Shown here: positions 1-9,288 of the stretch, piece by piece
Layout of the letters: every line of letters begins with the position of its first letter
Numbering within the stretch: position 1 is the stretch's first letter
Program-made: the position numbers and the translations under genes
From: an uncultured Clostridia bacterium
GTDB taxonomy: Bacteria > Bacillota > Clostridia > UBA1212
Assembly: GCA_947304585.1 (NCBI GenBank)
Contig: CAMZBI010000010.1
Coordinates: 1-64,000, forward strand
DNA: 64,000 nucleotides
Reading direction: 5' to 3'
The notes under the pieces: generated by a model
What the model was told of the DNA's origin: nothing
The model's input: the letters and a program-made list of their open reading frames with translations, nothing else
The model's database searches: none

Positions 1-80
1 CCCTAATTTGGGCCCCTTAATCAACTTGTTAGTATGTTAGTAGAAAAGTTTAGGTTGAGATATCAAAGACCGGAACAGAA

Positions 81-113
81 GATCCCCCGGAGTCAATGAG
101 GCTCCGGGGGATC
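81..113. terminator. Hairpin terminator 3' of the NlpC/P60-like gene
   Basis: A perfect 12-bp inverted repeat (81-92 with 102-113) encloses a 9-base loop. It lies about 30 bp beyond the stop codon of the minus-strand gene that ends at 142. The T-run is clearer on the plus-strand side (TTACGCATTTTT), so the hairpin may act in both directions. Nothing else is recognisable in bases 1-141. Confidence 0.65.
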
Positions 114-141
114 TTACGCATTTTTAGGATGTTTATTCTTG

Positions 142-1926
142 TCACTCTTCGGGTGTGCCTTCAGAAGCATCGGCGGCGGGAATACATTCCGGAGCTTCCG
201 GAGAAGAACTGTCTTCCGGGGGATTCGCTCCAATTATCTTTTCAGACGATCCTTTATCCGCTTTTTTCTTCTTCGATTTTTTCACCGCCAACAAAACAAT
301 GATTATGACCGCCGCAGTTGCCAGCGCTCCTGCCGCTGGAAAGACAAAGAACGGGATTCCGGGATTTACTGCAGTTACGGTACAGACTGTGAACGTCAGA
401 CCGTCTTCACCCACGGCTCTGAGAGTGACAGTGTGTTTGCCTTTGGAGAGGGTGGTCGCATCCACGGCGCAGTTAAATGAATTGCACTCGACGCAGGATG
501 GGTAATCCCTTCCGATATAATCGTAAACGTCTTTTCTGAAGCTTGGCCCAAGCTGCCGCCAAAGTCCGTCATCTGTTTTGATCTCGAAGCGGATGATACT
601 GTCGGATGCGCACCAGCCCTGAAGCGCCGCAGTGGTGCCCATGGCTTCAAAGTGCTGAACATTCGAACTGTTAAACTGCATGTAAAAGGAGTCTACGCAG
701 GCGTCGAAGGGAACGTAGAGCGGGGCCTGCCTGACGGTGAGATCGGCGACTTCATAGCCCGAACCGTCGTCTTTTACTGCCCGGATGTTTATGTGAGAAC
801 CTTCAGACACCTTGATGACAGGCACGTCGATTATGAAGATCGCAGGGTCTTCCTGTTTAAGATATGAAAACCCGAGGGCGGGGCTCATAAGTTCAGAATA
901 GACAGGCATATGGTCCGGGTTTTTGTAGGCGCCGCCGTCTATGGAATACTCATATCTCACTTTTCCGGAGGTCAGAGAGTAACCCTCGATAGTGAAGCTT
1001 TTTCCCGAAAAATCCACGTAAATGCTGCCCTCTGCCGATTTGTCAACTGTTAAGATCGAGGAGGGCTCGCAGATTCCATTGACGACTTTCGGAAGGGCCT
1101 CCCGGGCTCCGTCGATCAGTTCCACACTCTCGATATCCCTGTAGCGGCAAAGATAGTACTGACCGTTCGTGACCCGGTCCTGAAGGTCGGAGATGCCCCC
1201 GTTGGCGCCGCCTCTGCCGTAGGTCCTCACTACGATTATATCCGGCGTCTGTTCTATGGTGGATATCGATATGACGCTGCCTCCCTCACGGTCGTATTCA
1301 ACGTCAAGGACCATGATGACGTGTCCGCTGATATGGGAATTGATCAGGTCACCGGGCCTGGCATTCTTGACGTTGCTCCCCTTTACGGGAAACATGTCCT
1401 GATCGGCGCCAATGTCCCTTGTGGTATGCCTTTTTATCCTCATTGCCGAGGAGACGAAGCCGCTGCAGTCGTTGGAGAAGTAGGGCGAATATTTTATGTC
1501 ACCGCCGTTTTCAGTGTAATCCCAGGTGTTGGCGCCTCTGTCCGTGTAGAGAGGGCTGTCTGGGTCATTAACTGCGTTGACGAAATCGCTGACCTTAAAA
1601 CTGAAGCCCACGTAGGCGCCGTTGTGGACGGGCTGACCGTAGGGTATTCCCCGGTAGGTGTGGCCCTCCACAAACTGTCTTTTGGTCTTTTTGGCGGTGC
1701 CCCAGGCGGAAATGCTCTTAAGGGGAGTCCAGAAGGTGTTGTACATGTAGAGGGCGTTGGTGATCGTGTTGGAGACGCCTTCCGTCAGTGGCTCTCTGTA
1801 GCCCGTCATGACCGTTGAGTTGTCGATTTTGACAGCCCGGTCCCAGGAGATCAGTAAAAGGGAGGCAGATAATATCATCAAACACGCCAATGCGGTCCCA
1901 ATCAATCTTTTTGCGTAAATTTTCAT
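142..1926 (-). CDS. Membrane-anchored NlpC/P60-like cysteine peptidase
   Basis: The 594-residue protein begins MKIYAKRL at 1926, chosen because AGGAGA lies just upstream; an upstream in-frame ATG has no such site. An N-terminal hydrophobic segment (about residues 7-27) exports it. A papain-like NlpC/P60 or CHAP-type core spans roughly residues 85-275, with likely catalytic Cys154 in NDCSGFV and His202 in SGHVIM, the order expected for murein peptidases. A long Ig-like or unassigned region follows, then a C-terminal membrane segment (VIIIVLLAV) and a Lys-rich, then acidic Pro/Ser-rich tail. It probably acts on peptidoglycan or surface peptides from the membrane. It starts 14 bp after the GH2 stop codon, so the two are co-transcribed. 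The family call rests on the Cys and His motifs; the middle domains are not recognised. Confidence 0.68.
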   Translation of the reverse strand: MKIYAKRLIGTALACLMILSASLLLISWDRAVKIDNSTVMTGYREPLTEGVSNTITNALYMYNTFWTPLKSISAWGTAKKTKRQFVEGHTYRGIPYGQPVHNGAYVGFSFKVSDFVNAVNDPDSPLYTDRGANTWDYTENGGDIKYSPYFSNDCSGFVSSAMRIKRHTTRDIGADQDMFPVKGSNVKNARPGDLINSHISGHVIMVLDVEYDREGGSVISISTIEQTPDIIVVRTYGRGGANGGISDLQDRVTNGQYYLCRYRDIESVELIDGAREALPKVVNGICEPSSILTVDKSAEGSIYVDFSGKSFTIEGYSLTSGKVRYEYSIDGGAYKNPDHMPVYSELMSPALGFSYLKQEDPAIFIIDVPVIKVSEGSHINIRAVKDDGSGYEVADLTVRQAPLYVPFDACVDSFYMQFNSSNVQHFEAMGTTAALQGWCASDSIIRFEIKTDDGLWRQLGPSFRKDVYDYIGRDYPSCVECNSFNCAVDATTLSKGKHTVTLRAVGEDGLTFTVCTVTAVNPGIPFFVFPAAGALATAAVIIIVLLAVKKSKKKKADKGSSEKIIGANPPEDSSSPEAPECIPAADASEGTPEE

Positions 1927-1940
1927 AAAAACATCTCCTG

Positions 1941-4337
1941 TCAAAATCCATCGGGGGTCACCCAAAGACCCGCTTTTTTCATTGCTTCAACGTAATTCTC
2001 AAGATCAAGTCCCGCACCGATGTCTCCGGTGAAGTGGTTGACGCCTGACAGTTCTGCCCGGTCTGAAGAAGCCTGCCATGCAAGTTTGTATATCCTGCCT
2101 GCTTCCGCTTTGAATCTGCCTATCACTGTCGACGAGTCCTCCGGAGCCGCAGATCTTCCGGAAATAACTGTTTTGCCGGAGTCTGCCTCCGTTACTTCAA
2201 ACTCGAATTCGGTATCTTCCCTAAGGTCTGAGACCACGTAAACGTCAGTCAGACCGTCTTCCGAAGGCTCCCCGCACATGAGGCAGAACCTCTGCTGGGA
2301 CCGCTTGATGAAGTAATAGGCCAGCTTTTTCGCTCCGTACCAGTCGACAACCGCATCCGAGATCTGGGGCCAGCCGTCAATTATATTCCACCAGATGATG
2401 CCGCATCTGTACCACTTCTCCATCCTGAAACGCTCGATGAAGAATTTCATCGCCTCCGCCTGGGATATCTGGCTCATCAGAGCGTACTTGCCAATGTCTT
2501 TCGGTGCAGTGCCGAAAAGCCTCTCCACCTGCCTTGTCATCAGCGGAATCCTATAGGCAAACGGCGCGGCGGGGTCCTCTTCCATACTTGCGGAGTGGAC
2601 CAGCCATTCGGGATTCGTGCACAAAGCGCCATCGCCCCGGTCGTTTATCGAGCCCTCAGATATAAACTTCCTGAGGGAGGCGGGGGAGGGGCAGCCGTGG
2701 TAGCCGGTTTCGGAGGCGAAATTGGCAACGGACTGATCTTTGTAGAAAGAGCCTTTGAAGTAGTCCCGGGGCCCCCAAAGGTGATCTTCGGAGGGCGGCT
2801 TCCCTGTACTGAAGACCTCTTCGTCAATGTATGGAGAACTGGGTATATAGGGCCGCATCCCGTCGTAACGCTCGCAGACCTCCGCAAGCACTTCCCGGGT
2901 CAGTTTATTGTGATTCGGGTCGAACTGATTGACGGGCCTTCCGTACACTGAGCCGTTGCGTAGCATGCAGAAGAGGTCGTTTTCGTTGTCGCCGGACCAA
3001 AGCGCAAGAGACGCGTGATTCCGGAAAGCTTTTACCACGGAGACCGCCTCGGTCCTGAGAAGGGAACGCATCCTTTCGTCGTCTGGGTAAAGACCGCAGG
3101 CCATGGAAAAATCCTGCCACACAAGAATCCCGTTTTCGTCGCAGTAGTCATATAGCACGTCTGAAGGATAGGGACTGCCGCCCCAGCAGCGGATCATGTT
3201 GCAGCCAATGTCTTTCACCAGCTCAAGTCCCCGTACGGTGAAATTGTCGATCCTTGAAGGAAACGTGTCGGTTGGCACCCAGTTGGAGCCCAGTATGAAC
3301 ACTTTTCTTCCGTTTATGCGGAAGAGAAACTTACCATCGGGGCCTGCGAGAGAAGTGCGCTCGAGTTCAACGATCCTTACTCCGTGGCGGAAACAGACCT
3401 CGTCAAGGGTCTCGCCCGGCGTGTTGAACACCCTTGCTCCGTCCCGGTAAAGAGTCTTCGACAAAGTGATCGTGACGTCGTAAAGGTTCGGATTTCCGTA
3501 CCCGGCGGGCCACCAGAGCACCGGGTCTTTAAGGGGTATCTGCAGCACCTGGTTCGCAGAAAATACAGTACTGGTGCACTCGAAAGAGGAATCTCCGCAG
3601 CGGCCCTTCACCGATACAGTGAGGTCTCTGAGATCGTCGTAATCAGTCTCAATCTTAAGCTTGAGAAGAAGCCATGCAAAGCCATCTGCCAGCGTGTGGG
3701 TCGAAAGGTAAAAATCTCCTATTCTTTGGCGTTTTTTGTACTCAAGAGTGACGGGACGCCAAAGCCCCGCAGAAAGGACCCGGGGCATGATGTCCCACCC
3801 GTACATGGCGGCGGGTTTTCTCACAAGAAGGGAATCCTGGGTGTATTTCATGGCCCAAGACTTGGTCTCAAGGTCAAACTGACGGGCGTAAACGGACACG
3901 GGAATGACGTGGACCACTATCTCATGTCGTCCATCCGGAATTTCGCCAAGTGGAAACTCGTGGGGGATGAGCATGTTCTCCATTTTTGCGAAAAAACGTC
4001 CGTCGATGAAGATATTGGCGACTGTGTCAATGCCTCCGAACCGTATGAAAAGATCCGTGTCCTCCGCCTTGGAAGGAACGTCAAATTCCGTGAAGTACCA
4101 GACGTGCATGGCTTCAAGGTCTTGGGCCAGGAGGATATTGGTCCCCGCAAAAATGTCTTCGGGGAGTTTGCCCGCCCTGATGAGGTCAAGTTCCAGATTC
4201 CCGGGAACCTGCGCGTCCATTATCTCGAGACCTGTTGCCGTTATATCCGCCAGCGTTTTCGGATCGATCTCCGAGGCCTTGACGATACTGTTCCTGCACA
4301 TGCAAAATTTCCAGTTTTCGATAGTTTTACCGTTCAT
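1941..4337 (-). CDS. GH2 beta-mannosidase-like glycoside hydrolase
   Basis: This 798-residue protein has the beta-mannosidase layout: a sugar-binding jelly-roll first (WYFTEFDVPS near residue 80), an Ig-like domain with the WWPAGYGNPNLYDV motif, then a TIM barrel (NMIRCWGGSPYPSD, GILVWQDFSMACG). The acid/base is probably Glu452 in WSGDNEND and the nucleophile Glu543 in ASETGYHG, matching the GH2 mannosidase pattern. There is no signal peptide, so it should be cytoplasmic and cleave terminal beta-mannosides from imported oligosaccharides. The start at 4337 (MNGKTIENW) places it after a well-formed promoter; the longer open frame would begin inside the -35 box. It is the first gene of a two-gene unit with the NlpC/P60-like protein. 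The substrate could be another beta-glycoside, but the catalytic context favours mannosides. Confidence 0.85.
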   Translation of the reverse strand: MNGKTIENWKFCMCRNSIVKASEIDPKTLADITATGLEIMDAQVPGNLELDLIRAGKLPEDIFAGTNILLAQDLEAMHVWYFTEFDVPSKAEDTDLFIRFGGIDTVANIFIDGRFFAKMENMLIPHEFPLGEIPDGRHEIVVHVIPVSVYARQFDLETKSWAMKYTQDSLLVRKPAAMYGWDIMPRVLSAGLWRPVTLEYKKRQRIGDFYLSTHTLADGFAWLLLKLKIETDYDDLRDLTVSVKGRCGDSSFECTSTVFSANQVLQIPLKDPVLWWPAGYGNPNLYDVTITLSKTLYRDGARVFNTPGETLDEVCFRHGVRIVELERTSLAGPDGKFLFRINGRKVFILGSNWVPTDTFPSRIDNFTVRGLELVKDIGCNMIRCWGGSPYPSDVLYDYCDENGILVWQDFSMACGLYPDDERMRSLLRTEAVSVVKAFRNHASLALWSGDNENDLFCMLRNGSVYGRPVNQFDPNHNKLTREVLAEVCERYDGMRPYIPSSPYIDEEVFSTGKPPSEDHLWGPRDYFKGSFYKDQSVANFASETGYHGCPSPASLRKFISEGSINDRGDGALCTNPEWLVHSASMEEDPAAPFAYRIPLMTRQVERLFGTAPKDIGKYALMSQISQAEAMKFFIERFRMEKWYRCGIIWWNIIDGWPQISDAVVDWYGAKKLAYYFIKRSQQRFCLMCGEPSEDGLTDVYVVSDLREDTEFEFEVTEADSGKTVISGRSAAPEDSSTVIGRFKAEAGRIYKLAWQASSDRAELSGVNHFTGDIGAGLDLENYVEAMKKAGLWVTPDGF

Positions 4338-4384
4338 GTTCAATGCCCGCTTCCGTGTTGTTAAAAACAGCAAAATATGATATT

Positions 4385-4424
4385 CTTCACAGTGAAGTAT
4401 AACACATAATAAAGCGCCTGCCAA
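4385..4424 (-). promoter_or_regulatory. Promoter of the GH2 operon with overlapping operator-like palindrome
   Basis: Read on the minus strand, TTGGCA (4424-4419) and TATACT (4401-4396) are separated by exactly 17 bp. A perfect 13-bp palindrome, CTTCACAGTGAAG (4385-4397), overlaps the end of the -10 box and the expected transcription start. That is where a repressor would block initiation. No regulator gene is adjacent. Confidence 0.6.
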
Positions 4425-4480
4425 AGGTTTTGTGCCGGGCGGCGACGGGGTTCAACAGACAGTGAAAGGGGGCGGAAGGC

Positions 4481-5983
4481 TTGACCGACGACGGCGACAG
4501 AATATACATTGCCATAGACCTTAAAAGCTTCTACGCCTCCGTTGAATGCGTGGCCCGGGGCAGGGATCCTTTGACCACGAATCTTGTGGTGGCTGACGAG
4601 TCAAGGACCGAAAAGACCATCTGCCTTGCGGTCTCGCCTTCGCTTAAGGCCTACGGGGTTTCCGGAAGGGCACGCCTCTACGAGGCCGTCCAGAGGGTGA
4701 AAGAGGTCAACCGGCAGCGGAAGAGAGCTATTGGCGGCAGGGATTTCAAAGGCTCTTCGGACGACGACGAAAAGGTGAAAAACGACCCGGAGATCGAGCT
4801 GGACTTTATCCGTGCAAAGCCCCGGATGGCGGAATACATGCGTGTGAGCAGCCTGATTTACTCGATCTATCTCAGATTCGTCGCGCCGGAGGACATTTTT
4901 GCCTATTCCGTCGATGAAGTGTTTATAGACGCCACGGGCTACCTTGACGTTCTCAGACTGACACCAAGGGAATTTGCCATGCGCATGATCAAGACCGTTC
5001 TTGCGGAAACAGGCATCACCGCAACTGCCGGCATAGGCACCAATATGTACCTCGCCAAAGTGGCCATGGACGTTGTCGCAAAACACATCCCCGCCGACAA
5101 AGACGGAGTCCGGATCGCTGAACTTGACGTGGCATCCTACCGGCAGCAACTCTGGGACCACAGGCCTCTCACCGACTTCTGGCGCATAGGTTCCGCCACC
5201 GCAAAGCGTCTCGAAAGGATGAACATCCGCACCCTTGGCGACATTGCCAAATGCTCAGTTGAGTACGAGGAGATCCTCTACAGGGAATTCGGGGTGAATG
5301 CGGAACTTCTCATCAACCACGCCTGGGGCTACGAGCCCACCACCATCGCAGACGTCAAGGCTTACAAACCCGAAAACAACAGCCTCAGCGTCGGCCAGGT
5401 CCTCTCCACTCCCTACAGCTTCGAAAAGGCGGAGATCATCGTCAAGGAAATGTCCGACGGCCTTTCGCTGGATATTGTCGAGAAGGGCCTGGTGACGGAC
5501 CAGATCGTTCTCACCGTTGGCTACGATGTGGAAAATATAGGGAAAAACGGCTTTGACGGTCCTGTCGAGACAGACCGGTACGGCCGCAAGACGCCAAAGA
5601 ACGCCCACGGCTCCATCAACCTTCCGGGCTTCACGTCTTCCTCAAAGATCATTGTCGAAAAAACGGTGGAACTATACCGCCGCATAGTTGACAAAGATTT
5701 GACCGTCAGGCGGATGTACGTTGTCGCCAATCACGTGATCCCGGAGGCTGATATCCCCGAAAAGCCCGATTCCGTTCAGCTTGATCTGTTCGGTTTTACG
5801 GATGAAGCGGCGGAGAAAGAGTCCGAAGAAAAGGCAGCGGCGGAGAAGGAGAAGAAGCTTCAGCTTGCGGAGATCGGCCTGCGGAGGAAGTTCGGCAAGA
5901 ACGCCGTGGTCAAGGGGCTCAGCTTCAAGGAGGGGGCAACGGCAATGGAACGGAACAAACAGGTCGGAGGACACAAGGCTTGA
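4481..5983 (+). CDS. Y-family translesion DNA polymerase (UvrX/UmuC-like)
   Basis: This 500-residue polymerase copies damaged DNA. The first catalytic Asp is in IAIDLKSFYASVE near residue 12, and the second acidic pair is in YSVDEVFID near residue 143. The helix-hairpin-helix region (FWRIGSATAKRLERMNI) and little-finger domain follow. A charged insertion near residues 85-110 lengthens the palm, as in the Gram-positive UvrX/YqjW branch. The Ala/Glu/Lys-rich stretch near residues 430-460 is probably a flexible arm before a sliding-clamp contact; I do not assign the clamp motif. Translation starts at TTG 4481 behind AAAGGGGGCGGA. A YolD-like gene follows after a 137-bp repeat, and this pairing is known from Bacillus and its phages. 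No LexA box was identified upstream. Confidence 0.9.
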   Translation: MTDDGDRIYIAIDLKSFYASVECVARGRDPLTTNLVVADESRTEKTICLAVSPSLKAYGVSGRARLYEAVQRVKEVNRQRKRAIGGRDFKGSSDDDEKVKNDPEIELDFIRAKPRMAEYMRVSSLIYSIYLRFVAPEDIFAYSVDEVFIDATGYLDVLRLTPREFAMRMIKTVLAETGITATAGIGTNMYLAKVAMDVVAKHIPADKDGVRIAELDVASYRQQLWDHRPLTDFWRIGSATAKRLERMNIRTLGDIAKCSVEYEEILYREFGVNAELLINHAWGYEPTTIADVKAYKPENNSLSVGQVLSTPYSFEKAEIIVKEMSDGLSLDIVEKGLVTDQIVLTVGYDVENIGKNGFDGPVETDRYGRKTPKNAHGSINLPGFTSSSKIIVEKTVELYRRIVDKDLTVRRMYVVANHVIPEADIPEKPDSVQLDLFGFTDEAAEKESEEKAAAEKEKKLQLAEIGLRRKFGKNAVVKGLSFKEGATAMERNKQVGGHKA

Positions 5984-6120
5984 CGCGCCTGCGGTGCTTC
6001 AAGCCGGGGAACAGTTAAAGAGTGAATTGTAAACGTGGCGGCGCATTGCGGCACAAGCCGCATACCTCAACTATCCACTGTTAACTGTCCACTGACCACT
6101 GTTAACTGATAACTGAAAAA
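5984..6120. repeat. Dispersed repeat element, copy A (GC-rich core with TTAACTG/CACTG flanks)
   Basis: The whole gap between the polymerase stop and the YolD-like start is repeat-like. Its left side carries AACAGTTAAAGAGTGAA. Its right side carries alternating CCACTGTTAACTG units in the opposite sense. Between them are short GC-rich inverted repeats such as TGCGGC and GCCGCA. Related material occurs at 19613-19697, 36719-36912 and 39191-39470. Confidence 0.55.
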
Positions 6121-6537
6121 ATGGCTGACAAAAAATACGACAACATAATAAACCTTCCCCACCACGTCTCGGGCAAGCATCCGCCGCTCCCGAGGGAGAG
6201 CTACGCGGCCCAGTTTTCCCCCTTTGCTGCGCTTACGGGTTATGACGGCATGATCGACGAGACCGAAAGATTTACGGAGGAGAGGGAAGAGCAGGAAGAG
6301 TCCTTCAGGCATGAACTTGACGTCAAGCTTGCGACCGTGAGGAAGGACGTTGAACGCGGCGTTTTTCCGGAAATTTCCGTGAAATATTTCAAAAAAGATC
6401 TTCTCAAGGAGGGCGGTTCGTACGTCGATTTCCGGGGCAGGGTCAAGAAGATCGACTACGGGAAAAGAACTATTGTTTTTGACGACGGCACGGTGATAAG
6501 AGCTGAGGATATAGCGGATATTGTCATTGGCGGATAA
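6121..6537 (+). CDS. YolD-like protein, partner of the Y-family polymerase
   Basis: The 138-residue protein has the YolD-like hallmark near the N-terminus: NLPHHVSGKHPPLPRESYAA followed at once by QFSPFAALTGYD. A charged, coiled-coil-like stretch (residues 45-75) and a C-terminal beta-rich part (VDFRGRVKKIDYGKRTIVF) follow. Family members sit next to UvrX-type Y-family polymerases and are thought to assist or regulate them; the biochemical role is not settled. The start codon directly abuts the dispersed repeat, and the 20 bases before it contain no Shine-Dalgarno sequence. The repeat may therefore have replaced the native leader, leaving translation weak or dependent on another mechanism. 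The reading frame itself is intact. Confidence 0.8.
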   Translation: MADKKYDNIINLPHHVSGKHPPLPRESYAAQFSPFAALTGYDGMIDETERFTEEREEQEESFRHELDVKLATVRKDVERGVFPEISVKYFKKDLLKEGGSYVDFRGRVKKIDYGKRTIVFDDGTVIRAEDIADIVIGG

Positions 6538-6665
6538 TGCGGGCGGAAAACGTGTAATTAAAGGCCTGTTCAATGTATTTTTTGCATAATATTGAAGGCT
6601 GATCTGACAAAAACGGGATGGGGTCCCGCTTAGAACAATTGATTTTAACAGAAGGATTTTGAACT

Positions 6666-8378
6666 ATGGTTATTTTTAACGAAAAACAGGAAGAAGTATG
6701 GGCTTTCAAAGAGGAAAACGGAATACTCTATTTCCGCCTGGAAGAGGGCGTGTACAACTTTGCCACAAGGATGGCGGATGCCCGAATGGTCTGGACGCCG
6801 GTCTGCATCAGGGACCATATGATCCGGCAGTGGTGGAATCCCACCCACAACGACGCTAATTTCCAGTACGGCTCTCCGGTGCTTGCGACGATTGACGGTA
6901 GCGGAAACAACGTGATGACGGTGGCTCTTTCGGACTCGGTCAAGACGTCGAGGATATCCTTCAGCGTTGACGATCTCAGCCAGAAGGACGAGTTCCTCTG
7001 GAGGGTGGAGACGCTGAAAGACGGTGTGTTCCAGACGGACAAAAAGCTTGTCGTAATGCGGGTGGACACCAGAAAAATTCCCTATTTTAAGGCAATCGAA
7101 GAGGCTGCCGATTTTATGCGGGAGAACCTGAGAGCGCCTGCGATAGTTCCCGAAGGTGCAAGGGTGCCGCTCTATTCGTCCTGGTACAATTTCCACCAGA
7201 ATCCCAGGCAGGATCTTTTGACGAAGGAACTTGAAGCTGCCGCGGAGATGGGTTTCAAAACGGTCATACTGGACGACGGCTGGCAGTTCGAAAGCGACGT
7301 GACGGGGGATTATTTCCTCTGCGGCGATTGGCATGTGGCGGAGAACAAATTCCCGGATTTCAAAGGATTTGCGGATCACGTGCACAGGCTCGGGATGAAG
7401 CTCATGCTTTGGTTCCCGGTGCCTTTCGTGGGCTACAACACAGAGGACTTCAAACGGTTTGAGTCGAAGCTTGCCACAAAGCTTGACGGCATGAGGGCGG
7501 GTGTTCTTGACGTAAGGTACAAGGAGTGCCGGGATTATATCATTGGCATATACGAAACGTTCGTGGAAAAATACGGTATCGACGGCCTAAAACTTGACTT
7601 CGTGGACGCTCTGAACATACCGGACAGGGTGCTTCCGCCGGTGAACAGCGAGATGGATCACGACTGCATGAATTATGCGGCGCTGACCCTCATGGACGAG
7701 ATATACTCGAGGATGACGGCCAAAAACCCGGACTTCCTGTTCGAATTCAGGGAGTGGTACATCGGAGCGGAGATGGTCAACCACGCCAATATGATCCGGG
7801 TCTGCGACTGCGCCTATGACAGCGCCACCAACAGGGTCGGAATCGCTTCCCTGAGGCTTATTGATTCGAAGACGGCGGTCCACGCGGACATGCTGCTTTG
7901 GGGGAAGGAGGAGTCCTGCGAAAACGTGGCAAGGCAGCTCCTTGACGTTATGTTCTCTGTGCCGCAGATCTCTGTTCTCTTGACGAAGAGCTCCGAAGAA
8001 CACAAGCGGATCATCAGAAAGTTTGTTGCGTACTGGATGAAGAACCGGGAAATATTGCTGGACGGGACTTTTGAGCCCGGACTTCCCGATTATAATTACG
8101 AGGTGATCTCCGCGGAAAAGAACGGCAAACGGATATCTGTGCTTTACGGCACAAACCTTATCCCGATCTCGGGTATTGACGAGGATATCTTCAACGCAAC
8201 TTCCAAGGGATACGTTGTCCTGACCGATTTCGGGGCACCGGAGGACCCGGACAGAGATCTTACATACAAGATCTACAACTGCTTCGGCGAAGTCGTTGAC
8301 GAGGGCGGGGCTCTTTCGGGGAAAAGGCAGTTCGCCGTTCCCGTTGGCGGCCGCATCTCGATAGTTAAGAATCACTAA
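6666..8378 (+). CDS. GH36-type alpha-galactosidase-like glycoside hydrolase
   Basis: This 570-residue protein belongs to clan GH-D. The catalytic barrel begins near residue 170 (VPLYSSWYNFHQ), with the substrate-binding DDGWQF motif near residue 210. The nucleophile is probably Asp311 in DGLKLDF and the acid/base Asp385 in CDCAYDSATNR, matching the KxD and downstream Asp of GH36. There is no signal peptide, so it should act on imported alpha-galactosides or related alpha-linked sugars. It is shorter than classical GH36 enzymes (about 700 residues), with a reduced N-terminal beta-sandwich, as in small subgroups that include alpha-N-acetylgalactosaminidases. AAGGA precedes the ATG. GalK, encoded at 60-61 kb, could phosphorylate released galactose. 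Confidence 0.82.
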   Translation: MVIFNEKQEEVWAFKEENGILYFRLEEGVYNFATRMADARMVWTPVCIRDHMIRQWWNPTHNDANFQYGSPVLATIDGSGNNVMTVALSDSVKTSRISFSVDDLSQKDEFLWRVETLKDGVFQTDKKLVVMRVDTRKIPYFKAIEEAADFMRENLRAPAIVPEGARVPLYSSWYNFHQNPRQDLLTKELEAAAEMGFKTVILDDGWQFESDVTGDYFLCGDWHVAENKFPDFKGFADHVHRLGMKLMLWFPVPFVGYNTEDFKRFESKLATKLDGMRAGVLDVRYKECRDYIIGIYETFVEKYGIDGLKLDFVDALNIPDRVLPPVNSEMDHDCMNYAALTLMDEIYSRMTAKNPDFLFEFREWYIGAEMVNHANMIRVCDCAYDSATNRVGIASLRLIDSKTAVHADMLLWGKEESCENVARQLLDVMFSVPQISVLLTKSSEEHKRIIRKFVAYWMKNREILLDGTFEPGLPDYNYEVISAEKNGKRISVLYGTNLIPISGIDEDIFNATSKGYVVLTDFGAPEDPDRDLTYKIYNCFGEVVDEGGALSGKRQFAVPVGGRISIVKNH

Positions 8379-8425
8379 AATCTTTTTTACAACGCCAATG
8401 TATTAAGAAGGGGGCGACGGACTGA

Positions 8426-9154
8426 ATGAAGACTCAAAAGAAACAGACAAAAGCTAAAAAAGTTCTGAAGACCGTTCTCACGGTGATCCTCTGCGTCGTT
8501 GCGACGGCGGGCTTCCTGACCCTTCTTTTCAACGTCATCGTCATCGCAAAAGGCGGCGCAGGCATCAGAAATATTGATGATACGGACATTGACGGGCCGG
8601 ACTGCATCCTGGTACTGGGCTGCGGTGTAAAGCCTGACGGCACCCCAAGCGATATGCTGAGGGACCGGATAGAGACCGGTGTGGAACTCTACAAGGCCGG
8701 GGCGGCGCCGAAGATTCTCATGAGCGGGGATCACGGACAGGACGATTATGACGAAGTGGGGGCAATGAAAAGGTATGCGGAGAGCCTTGGCGTTCCTCCG
8801 GAGGATATTTTCCTTGATCACGCCGGATTCTGCACTTATGACTCCATTGTAAGGGCCGCGAAGGTCTTCGGGGTGAAGAAAATGATCGTTGTAACCCAGA
8901 AATACCATCTTTTCAGAGCTGTTTTTCTTGCGGAGTCCTTCGGGATCGAGTGCCGGGGCGTTGCCGCGGATCTTCACAAATACAGGGGAGCTGCGATGCG
9001 GGAGGTCCGGGAAGTGTTCGGAAGGTGCAAAGATCTGCTGAACACGGTCTTCAGGCCCGACCCGAAATACCTTGGCGATGCCATAGACATCAGCGGTGAC
9101 GGAACCGTGACCCACGACGGGGAAAAAGTGACGCCAATACCGGCCACGGACTGA
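8426..9154 (+). CDS. SanA/YdcF-like (DUF218) membrane protein
   Basis: The 242-residue protein has a Lys-rich start and one membrane segment (about residues 16-42), then a DUF218 domain facing outward. Family motifs visible are ILVLGCGVKPDGTPS, the DRIETGVELYKAG helix, ILMSGDHGQDDYDE, EDIFLDHAGFCTYDS and VVTQKYHLFRAVFLA. Relatives such as E. coli SanA affect envelope permeability to vancomycin; other members (YdcF) bind S-adenosylmethionine. The molecular reaction is unknown. AAGGGGGCG lies upstream of the ATG. The gene stands between GH36 and alkaline phosphatase on the same strand, with an intergenic copy of the CGCCAATG octamer just before it. Confidence 0.8.
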   Translation: MKTQKKQTKAKKVLKTVLTVILCVVATAGFLTLLFNVIVIAKGGAGIRNIDDTDIDGPDCILVLGCGVKPDGTPSDMLRDRIETGVELYKAGAAPKILMSGDHGQDDYDEVGAMKRYAESLGVPPEDIFLDHAGFCTYDSIVRAAKVFGVKKMIVVTQKYHLFRAVFLAESFGIECRGVAADLHKYRGAAMREVREVFGRCKDLLNTVFRPDPKYLGDAIDISGDGTVTHDGEKVTPIPATD

Positions 9155-9288
9155 ATTGAAGGTTGAAAAAATCCCCCGCACATTATAAAATCTTTGTAGA
9201 AATTCCGGCGGCCATCAGCAACCGCCGCCAAACAAGTTCGATATTTCCCGGGAACGTCTGTTTTCCGGTGAAAAGGAGGCATTATCAG

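Noticed and set aside
9163..9288. N-terminal extension of the alkaline phosphatase frame
   Set aside because: The 42 extra residues lack a ribosome site and would bury the lipoprotein signal; AAAAGGAGG before 9289 fixes the start.
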